Of a DNA stretch of 64,000 nt, positions 58,820 through 64,000 are shown one piece after another (within the stretch, counting starts at the first letter, position 1; each line of letters begins with the position of its first letter). The notes under the pieces were generated by a model, which was given only the letters and a program-made list of their open reading frames with translations, made no database searches and had not been told where the DNA came from. The stretch comes from Paenibacillus macquariensis (GTDB lineage Bacteria > Bacillota > Bacilli > Paenibacillales > Paenibacillaceae), in assembly GCF_900156375.1 (NCBI RefSeq), contig NZ_FTNK01000001.1, positions 434,001 to 498,000 of the forward strand. Direction: 5' to 3'. The position numbers and the translations under genes were made by a program.

Positions 58820-59992
58820 TTATAACCTATGTGACTCAACCATAGCTACTAACATTTTGAGCCCGTCGCTCATTGCTGCTTCATCAAAGTCAAAGAGAGC
58901 ATGATGATGGGGATAGTCCATTCCTCTTTCCTTGTTACCCGCTCCAATAAATATGAAGCATCCAGGAACTTGTTGTACATAATATGCGAAATCCTCTGCA
59001 GGCATTAGTTTAGGTAATGCCTGAACATGTTCAGGTGCATACATTTTCAATGCTTCATCAAAGAAACGTTGCACTTCGTTAGTATCATTCACAAGCGGAG
59101 GATATCCCATAACATAGTCTACCATTGCTTCTGCACCATAGGCTTGAGCCGTTAGAGATGCCATCGATTCAATTCTTTGTCGAATATGCCCCCTCGTATC
59201 TTCATCAAAGGTTCGAACGGTGCCTGAAATTTGACATTTCTCTGCAATCACATTCTGGGCAGTCCCCCCCTTAATCGTTCCTACGGTTACAACAGCTGGT
59301 AGAAGCGGATCAACAGAACGACTGACGATACTTTGCAATTGCATAACAAGGGCTGAACCCGCTACGATACTATCAATGGTCACATGAGGGATTCCCCCAT
59401 GACCACCCTTTCCAATAATATCAATAAAGAATTCATCGGCAGCCGCCATAAACGGGCCAGCAGCACTCCCAATGGTTCCTACTGGAAGTGGCGTCCACAA
59501 ATGAAGACCATAAATAACATCTACACCTTGCAACACACCACCCTTAATCATACCTTGTGCTCCGCCAGGACACACTTCCTCTGCAGGTTGAAAGATAAAT
59601 ATAAGTTCCCCTCGAAGTTCACTTCGATGATCGCTAAAGTAAGTCGCTACACCTAACAGTATGGCGGTGTGACCATCGTGACCACACGCATGCATGACGC
59701 CTTTTACTTCTGAAGTATACTCACATTGCTTCTCATCATGAATCGGAAGCGCATCCATATCTGCACGCAATGCAATCTTCCTACCAGGTAGTTCTCCTTT
59801 AAGAGAAGCAACTACACCGTAGCCCCCTCCGAAGCTCGTCTGCACCTCTATTCCAAGCTTACGTAATGTCGTAGCCACGAATTCAGCTGTATTCTTTTCA
59901 TGATATGACAACTCTGGGTGACGGTGTAAATGCCTTCTCCACGCGATCATTTTAAGCTGTATTTCATTTAAAATCCGTTCTTCAATCATCAT
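58820..59992 (-). CDS. M20 family amidohydrolase/peptidase
   Basis: The 390-residue zinc hydrolase has the M20D features: LHRHPELSYHEKNTAEFV, ALRADMDALPIHDEKQCEYT, MHACGHDGHTAILLGVATYF (metal His/Asp), IFQPAEEVCPGGAQGMIKGG (catalytic Glu pair) and MPAEDFAYYVQQVPG. Members cleave N-acyl amino acids, such as N-acetyl-diaminopimelate or hippurate. ATG 59992 (MMIEERIL) has GGAGCGG upstream, so the ATG at 60004 is less likely. It stands alone, with its terminator downstream. Confidence 0.93.
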   Translation of the reverse strand: MMIEERILNEIQLKMIAWRRHLHRHPELSYHEKNTAEFVATTLRKLGIEVQTSFGGGYGVVASLKGELPGRKIALRADMDALPIHDEKQCEYTSEVKGVMHACGHDGHTAILLGVATYFSDHRSELRGELIFIFQPAEEVCPGGAQGMIKGGVLQGVDVIYGLHLWTPLPVGTIGSAAGPFMAAADEFFIDIIGKGGHGGIPHVTIDSIVAGSALVMQLQSIVSRSVDPLLPAVVTVGTIKGGTAQNVIAEKCQISGTVRTFDEDTRGHIRQRIESMASLTAQAYGAEAMVDYVMGYPPLVNDTNEVQRFFDEALKMYAPEHVQALPKLMPAEDFAYYVQQVPGCFIFIGAGNKERGMDYPHHHALFDFDEAAMSDGLKMLVAMVESHRL

Positions 59993-60171
59993 AATCCGCT
60001 CCATTTCGGGATGTAGAGTCCAAATTCCATCCTTATCTTGTTTCTATTGTATCAGAAATGGCTTATCGAGTGGGTATTCACCACGATACACTCTTGCTTG
60101 CAGAAGTTCTCGAAACATAATATCATGAATAAAGAACTTTAGAGGTTAACGAATAAGGAGATGAATAAGCG

Positions 60172-60519
60172 ATGATTATTGAGAATTCAGGACTAGACGG
60201 CCTAAAGTGTGACCTAGCTTATATGGATGATTCAGCAGAGAAATCAGGATTTTTCCGGTGGCAATGGGAATATTATCGCGCTACATACGAATATAAAATT
60301 GAGGATGCGCATAACAAGGAAGAATATTTCGTACGTATTAATACGCGCGCGATTGAGGGCAAATTAGAGAAACCAGATACGATTCTAGCAGTAGAAGCTG
60401 TGTATATGGGTAAGGGAACTTTTCCTCATGGACTGGATTACGAAACACCGATTCCTGGACCAATCCAAGCAATTGCAAATAAAAAATTGAGCCAATTCAA
60501 AGCAATACTTGAAGCCTAA
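60172..60519 (+). CDS. YugN-like family protein
   Basis: The 115-residue protein MIIENSGLDGLKCDLAYMDD contains FFRWQWEYYRATYEYKIED and ends PIPGPIQAIANKKLSQFKAI. Its layout resembles the small YugN family of Bacillota; function unknown. AAGGAGATGAATAAGCG precedes the ATG, a good ribosome site. It is 15 bases before ftsW and shares a transcript with it. Confidence 0.7.
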   Translation: MIIENSGLDGLKCDLAYMDDSAEKSGFFRWQWEYYRATYEYKIEDAHNKEEYFVRINTRAIEGKLEKPDTILAVEAVYMGKGTFPHGLDYETPIPGPIQAIANKKLSQFKAILEA

Positions 60520-60534
60520 TATGGTATTACAGTT

Positions 60535-61749
60535 ATGAAGGAAAACAAGCCCCAGCCTAACAAGGGGACGCCCGATTTCCAATTACTCATTCTTACTTTA
60601 CTGCTCGTGGGATTTGGCCTCGTCATGGTGTATAGTTCGAGCATAGCTATTGCCTATGCCAAATATAACAATGATGCTCTGTATTTCACGAAGCGTCAAT
60701 TTGTTTCCATTAGTATCGGTATCATTCTTATGCTTATCATGATGAATATTCCATATCACAAATACAAAAAATTGTTTATACCGTTTTTTGTAGTCACGAT
60801 TGTGATGCTCGCTCTAGTACCTTATCTTGGTCAATTGGTCAATGGAGCACGTAGCTGGTATCGTATCGGACCGCTCAGTATCCAACCCACTGAGTTCGCT
60901 AAACTTGCAACCATACTCTATCTTGCTGCTCTGATCACCAAGAAAGGTGAGCGACTACGTGATCTCAAAAAAGGATTTATTCCTGTTATGATGATTGCCG
61001 GTGGTGTTGCGGGACTCATCATGATGCAACCTGATTTTGGCTCTTGTATGATTCTGGTCGGTACCTGCGGCCTTATTATCTACGCAGGTGGAGCTAGTAT
61101 GAAGCATATAATGGGCTCTATCGGATTATTTGTTCTAGGGGCTGCTATAGTACTGGGTATGAGTTCACTCATAGATTCTCTTTCTCACTCAGATACACCA
61201 ACTACTACCAATCAGAACTATAAGAAAGATCGTATTTCTGTTTTCTTAAATCCATTTGAAGACGAGGAAGGCGCAGGATACAATCTTATTCAATCCCTAA
61301 CGGCTATTGGACAAGGTGGGGTTACCGGGTCTGGATTTGGTAAAAGTATTCAGAAACTTCATTATCTCCCGAATTCCTATAATGACTTTATCTTCGCTGT
61401 CATTGGTGAGGAGTTTGGTTTTATTGGTACTGCATTCTTTCTCTTATTCTACTTATACTTCATTTGGCGCGGGGTATTGATTTCTCTTCGATGTCCCGAC
61501 CCATTCGGAACGTTAGTAGGCATAGGAGTCATGGGACTCATATCCATTCAAGCATTTATCAATATCGGCGGGGTTACTCAGACCATACCACTAACGGGGG
61601 TTACCCTACCCTTCATAAGTTACGGTGGTTCATCTACGCTAGTTATGTTAATGAGTATGGGCGTTCTATTGAGTATTTCCCGTGAAAGCAACAAACCTAT
61701 GAAACAGGAATATATTAAATCACAAAAAGACTATCGGGCAACCCGATAG
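60535..61749 (+). CDS. ftsW: FtsW/RodA/SpoVE family SEDS peptidoglycan polymerase
   Basis: The 404-residue multi-helix protein has the SEDS signatures: GFGLVMVYSSSIAIAYAKYN, NGARSWYRIGPLSIQPTEFA, MMQPDFGSCMIL, VIGEEFGFIGTAFFLLFY, and NIGGVTQTIPLTGVTLPFIS then YGGSS. SEDS proteins polymerise glycan strands, here most likely at the septum: the neighbour ylaN is beside ftsW (ylaO) in B. subtilis. The ribosome site is weak. The last codons, including the stop at 61747-61749, lie inside a terminator stem. SpoVE or RodA remain possible alternatives. Confidence 0.92.
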   Translation: MKENKPQPNKGTPDFQLLILTLLLVGFGLVMVYSSSIAIAYAKYNNDALYFTKRQFVSISIGIILMLIMMNIPYHKYKKLFIPFFVVTIVMLALVPYLGQLVNGARSWYRIGPLSIQPTEFAKLATILYLAALITKKGERLRDLKKGFIPVMMIAGGVAGLIMMQPDFGSCMILVGTCGLIIYAGGASMKHIMGSIGLFVLGAAIVLGMSSLIDSLSHSDTPTTTNQNYKKDRISVFLNPFEDEEGAGYNLIQSLTAIGQGGVTGSGFGKSIQKLHYLPNSYNDFIFAVIGEEFGFIGTAFFLLFYLYFIWRGVLISLRCPDPFGTLVGIGVMGLISIQAFINIGGVTQTIPLTGVTLPFISYGGSSTLVMLMSMGVLLSISRESNKPMKQEYIKSQKDYRATR

Positions 61750-61756
61750 TCTTTTT
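61724..61756. terminator. Bidirectional terminator overlapping the end of ftsW
   Basis: AAAAAGACTATCGGG (61724-61738) pairs with CCCGATAGTCTTTTT (61742-61756) around CAA, a perfect 15-bp stem with A/T-rich flanks. It contains the last ftsW codons and also faces the end of the Asp23-family gene. Confidence 0.85.
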
Positions 61757-61779
61757 AGTATGATTTAATCCATCATTAT

Positions 61780-62166
61780 TTATTTAGTTCGAATAACTAA
61801 ATCTTCAATCTCATCATCTTTGAAGGCAACGCCTTCGACTTTGACATTTACTTCAACCACTTGCAGACCTGACATACTCTCTACAGCTTCACGCACATTT
61901 TGCTGCAACATACGACATACTTCATGTATAGGTGTCTCATAGAGTACGATGATACGTAAATCAATAGCAGCCTCTAGCTGACCTACTTCAACCGTAACTC
62001 CTTTTTGAACATTTTTCCCACTAAGACGTTTAGCCCATCCTTCGGATAGCCCTCCAGACATTGCAGCAATACCCGGGGTTTCCAGTGCTGCCATGCCGGC
62101 AATTTTCGAGACGACATCATTCGAAATTCGTATATTTCCTACTTCCACTCGAAGTTGTTCCGTCAT
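61780..62166 (-). CDS. Asp23/Gls24 family envelope stress protein
   Basis: The 128-residue protein MTEQLRVEVGNIRISNDVVS contains MAALETPGIAAMSGG, GVTVEVGQLEAAIDLRIIVL and IHEVCRMLQQNVREAVESMS, the Asp23 domain pattern. Members form membrane-associated assemblies linked to envelope stress. ATG 62166 is preferred: AAGGAGGG lies 6 bases upstream, whereas the ATG two codons earlier touches it. In B. subtilis a member (YloU) precedes yloV; here the yloV gene lacks such a neighbour, so this may be the relocated or a second copy. Confidence 0.92.
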   Translation of the reverse strand: MTEQLRVEVGNIRISNDVVSKIAGMAALETPGIAAMSGGLSEGWAKRLSGKNVQKGVTVEVGQLEAAIDLRIIVLYETPIHEVCRMLQQNVREAVESMSGLQVVEVNVKVEGVAFKDDEIEDLVIRTK

Positions 62167-62317
62167 GCCCATCCCTCCTTATAACTCATTATTCGTAATT
62201 GTAAATCCAAAAGGATCTAAATGCAAATAGTCATTTACAAAAATTGTTTACAGCATGTCATTAAATGGGTATATTTTATAAGAATTTGAAAATACATAAC
62301 TATAGAGGTGTTTAATT

Positions 62318-63388
62318 ATGAAAAAACGGATTATTCCGTCCCTGCTTGTCATCACATTTATTTTAAGTGCATTAGGACATTATGCAGGTTGGGATCCTAC
62401 ACTCCAATTCATTTTGTCAGCCATTTCCGTCATTTTTGTTGCGGGGTTCCTTGGCAAAGCTACCGAAAATGTTGCTCATTATGCAGGTCAGCGACTAGGA
62501 GGATTTCTAAATGCTACGTTCGGGAATGCTGCTGAGCTTATCATTGCGATTTTTCTAGTAAGAGAAGGACTTTTCGATATGGTAAAAGCCAGCTTAACCG
62601 GCTCTATCATTGGGAACCTTCTTTTAGTTCTTGGGCTTAGTCTCTTCGCTGGGGGAATGAAATTCAAAGTACAGAATTTCAACGTTACGCTTGCAGGACT
62701 TAATGGTTCTCTCATGATCGTAGCTGTTATTGCCCTGTTTATCCCCGCTGTTTTCTTAAACACTCACGCTATTACGGCGAGCGAAACAACGACCCTCAGC
62801 TTAGTGGTAGCAGGAATCCTAATCTTCGCCTACATCGCTTGGCTTCTATTCTCTATGATCACACACAAAAAGTATTTATCCGATGTTGCAGATGCATCTC
62901 AAGAAGAACTTGAGCATGAACATGCGGTACATTGGTCTAAGCGAAAATCCATCGTTTTCCTTATAATAGCAACGGTCATGGTCGCGTTTGTAAGTGAATG
63001 GATGGTGGATACGCTTGATTCAATAACCGCTCGTTTTGGCCTTAGTGAGATATTCGTAGGTGCCTTCTTAGTGGCGATTATCGGGAATGCAGCCGAACAT
63101 AGTGCAGCGATTCTCCTCGCTATGAAGAACAAGATCGGTGCTTCTGTTGAAATAGCTGTCGGAAGTAGCTTACAGATTGCTCTATTCGTAGCACCTGTAC
63201 TTATCTTCATCAGTTATTTCACAGGCAATACCATGGACATTGTGTTCACAACCATTGAATTGGTGGCGATTGGGGTCTCTGTATTCATTGCTAAATCCAT
63301 TATTCAAGATGGATCAACCAACTGGTATGAAGGGCTTTTACTGATAGTCATCTACGTTATATTGGGTGTATCCTTTTATCTCGTCTAG
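62318..63388 (+). CDS. Calcium/proton exchanger (CaCA family)
   Basis: The 356-residue membrane protein has about eleven hydrophobic segments and two internal repeats with the exchanger motifs FGNAAELIIAIF and IGNAAEHSAAILLAMKNKIG, the alpha repeats whose Glu residues bind Ca2+. A hydrophilic loop (DASQEELEHEHAVHWS) separates the halves. It exports Ca2+ using the proton gradient. GAGGTG lies about 8 bases before the ATG. The calcium P-ATPase encoded at 46804 is a second calcium export route in this window. Confidence 0.93.
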   Translation: MKKRIIPSLLVITFILSALGHYAGWDPTLQFILSAISVIFVAGFLGKATENVAHYAGQRLGGFLNATFGNAAELIIAIFLVREGLFDMVKASLTGSIIGNLLLVLGLSLFAGGMKFKVQNFNVTLAGLNGSLMIVAVIALFIPAVFLNTHAITASETTTLSLVVAGILIFAYIAWLLFSMITHKKYLSDVADASQEELEHEHAVHWSKRKSIVFLIIATVMVAFVSEWMVDTLDSITARFGLSEIFVGAFLVAIIGNAAEHSAAILLAMKNKIGASVEIAVGSSLQIALFVAPVLIFISYFTGNTMDIVFTTIELVAIGVSVFIAKSIIQDGSTNWYEGLLLIVIYVILGVSFYLV

Positions 63389-63407
63389 ATCAATATTTTG
63401 AAATCAT

Positions 63408-63442
63408 AAAAATGCATGTCCGATTATCGGCATGCATTTTTT
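63408..63442. terminator. Bidirectional terminator between the exchanger and ylaN
   Basis: AAAAATGCATG (63408-63418) pairs with CATGCATTTTT (63431-63441), with a T-tract on the plus strand and A-tract on the other. It separates the convergent exchanger and ylaN genes. Confidence 0.8.
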
Positions 63443-63473
63443 AAAAATTCTATGTATGCCTGTAGTTCACAGG

Positions 63474-63761
63474 CTACTCTTTGTTGTTCATTGCCTCATA
63501 AAGAATGGCTAGGTTACGCTCAAGTTGGCTAACCAACTGTCTTCCCGCAAATTCCTCTAATAGACCTATGCGTACCGCGAAATCAACTTCTTTAGAGAAG
63601 CCATACATTTGGGTATCCAGCACTTCCTCATAGAGAGGGCAGTAACGCGTTGCTAAATTCTCCATTTGTACTTCAATAAGCTTTTGAATTTTATCTGCAT
63701 CTTCTTGTAGAAGATTGATCGCTTTGAGATTCAAATGTTCCTGTAAATCAGACGAAGTCAT
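63474..63761 (-). CDS. ylaN: YlaN (UPF0358, DUF1507) family protein
   Basis: The 95-residue helical protein MTSSDLQEHLNLKAINLLQE contains DADKIQKLIEVQMENL, CPLYEEVLDTQMYGFSKEVD and FAVRIGLLEE, diagnostic of YlaN. In B. subtilis YlaN is linked to iron homeostasis through Fur. The ATG at 63761 follows GGGGGAAGAGAC, the better site than the one 21 bases upstream. YlaN and FtsW are adjacent in B. subtilis and near here, with the Asp23 and exchanger genes between. Confidence 0.93.
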   Translation of the reverse strand: MTSSDLQEHLNLKAINLLQEDADKIQKLIEVQMENLATRYCPLYEEVLDTQMYGFSKEVDFAVRIGLLEEFAGRQLVSQLERNLAILYEAMNNKE

Positions 63762-63845
63762 GTCTCTTCCCCCTATGTCCAAAAGTCACAGCTTTAATTC
63801 TAATCTTAATATTAGACGATAATACACATCAATACAAGAACCCAG

Positions 63846-63884
63846 AAAAAAAAGCACCCTTACTTGTAGAAGTAAGGGTGCTTT
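63846..63884 (-). terminator. Terminator of the gene cut by the window end
   Basis: AAAGCACCCTTACTT (63851-63865) pairs with AAGTAAGGGTGCTTT (63870-63884), a perfect 15-bp stem around GTAG, followed on the minus strand by TTTTTTTT. Very strong. Confidence 0.9.
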
Positions 63885-63892
63885 CACTCACA

Positions 63893-64000
63893 TTAATCAG
63901 TGATAACGACGATTTGCAAACCATGTTTTGCAAATACTTCTGTCATTGATGCTTTTGCTTCTTCAGCATCCGTACCATGAATATGTAATTCATAGTCCTT
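63893..64000 (-). CDS. C-terminal fragment of an unidentified protein
   Basis: The minus strand is open from base 64000 to a stop at 63893-63895 and encodes the last 35 residues, KDYELHIHGTDAEEAKASMT then EVFAKHGLQIVVITD. This is coding-like, with a beta-alpha-beta pattern, and sits directly before a strong terminator. The start is outside the window, and I do not recognise the family. Confidence 0.6.
   Translation of the reverse strand, partial: KDYELHIHGTDAEEAKASMTEVFAKHGLQIVVITD

Overview
This window looks like the chromosome of a Paenibacillus-type, spore-forming Bacillota. The evidence is strong AGGAGG-type ribosome binding sites, frequent TTG/GTG starts, sporulation genes (spoVM, a SpoVIF-type gene, ylbF), RemA, a bacillary gene order (coaBC-priA-def-fmt-rsmB-rlmN-prpC-prkC-rsgA-rpe-spoVM-rpmB), LexA/DinR boxes of the B. 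subtilis type, and a YesN/LplA-type sugar transport locus of the kind common in Paenibacillus. No rRNA, tRNA or CRISPR array was seen. All names come from reading motifs and family resemblance; no database search was possible.

Bases 1-19,130 are an accessory carbohydrate-use island. It starts with the end of a phytanoyl-CoA-dioxygenase-like gene and an AraC regulator, then a gap with two decayed gene remnants. A long minus-strand series follows. In transcription order it holds two CUT1 ABC permeases, a lipoprotein solute-binding protein, a YesM-type sensor kinase, a YesN-type response regulator, an FAD-dependent oxidoreductase, an SGNH esterase and a separately promoted 1,869-residue secreted multidomain protein. 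The two promoters share a 44-bp block with three AATTTC units spaced 9 bp apart, probably the operator of the response regulator. A catabolite-repression (cre) site lies just upstream of the secreted protein. The likely logic is that an extracellular glycan is attacked by the large protein, its oligosaccharides are imported, and they are then deacylated and oxidised.

Bases 19,130-22,800 are a scarred junction: an IS110-like remnant, a LexA-controlled operon of a UvrX-like Y-family polymerase flanked by two mutually similar unknown helical proteins, tiny ORFs (one Sda-like) and a truncated DUF5643-like gene. The SOS operon is the best candidate here for an undescribed system.

Bases 22,850-49,600 are core housekeeping genes. 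They cover recG, a FakB/FakA pair, rpmB, spoVM, rpe, rsgA, the PrkC/PrpC kinase-phosphatase pair, rlmN, rsmB, fmt, def, priA, coaBC, rpoZ, gmk, remA, a YicC-family gene, a bifunctional methionine-synthesis enzyme, dapF and a P-type calcium ATPase. Bases 49,800-64,000 carry rqcH, a PHP phosphoesterase, a LysR regulator, ylbG, ylbF, an XPB-like helicase with a partner protein, an M20 hydrolase, a YugN-like gene, ftsW, an Asp23-family gene, a calcium/proton exchanger, ylaN and a cut-off gene. A dispersed hairpin repeat occurs near 8.4, 41.4 and 54.2 kb, and the 41.4 kb copy carries a nested MITE-like insertion.
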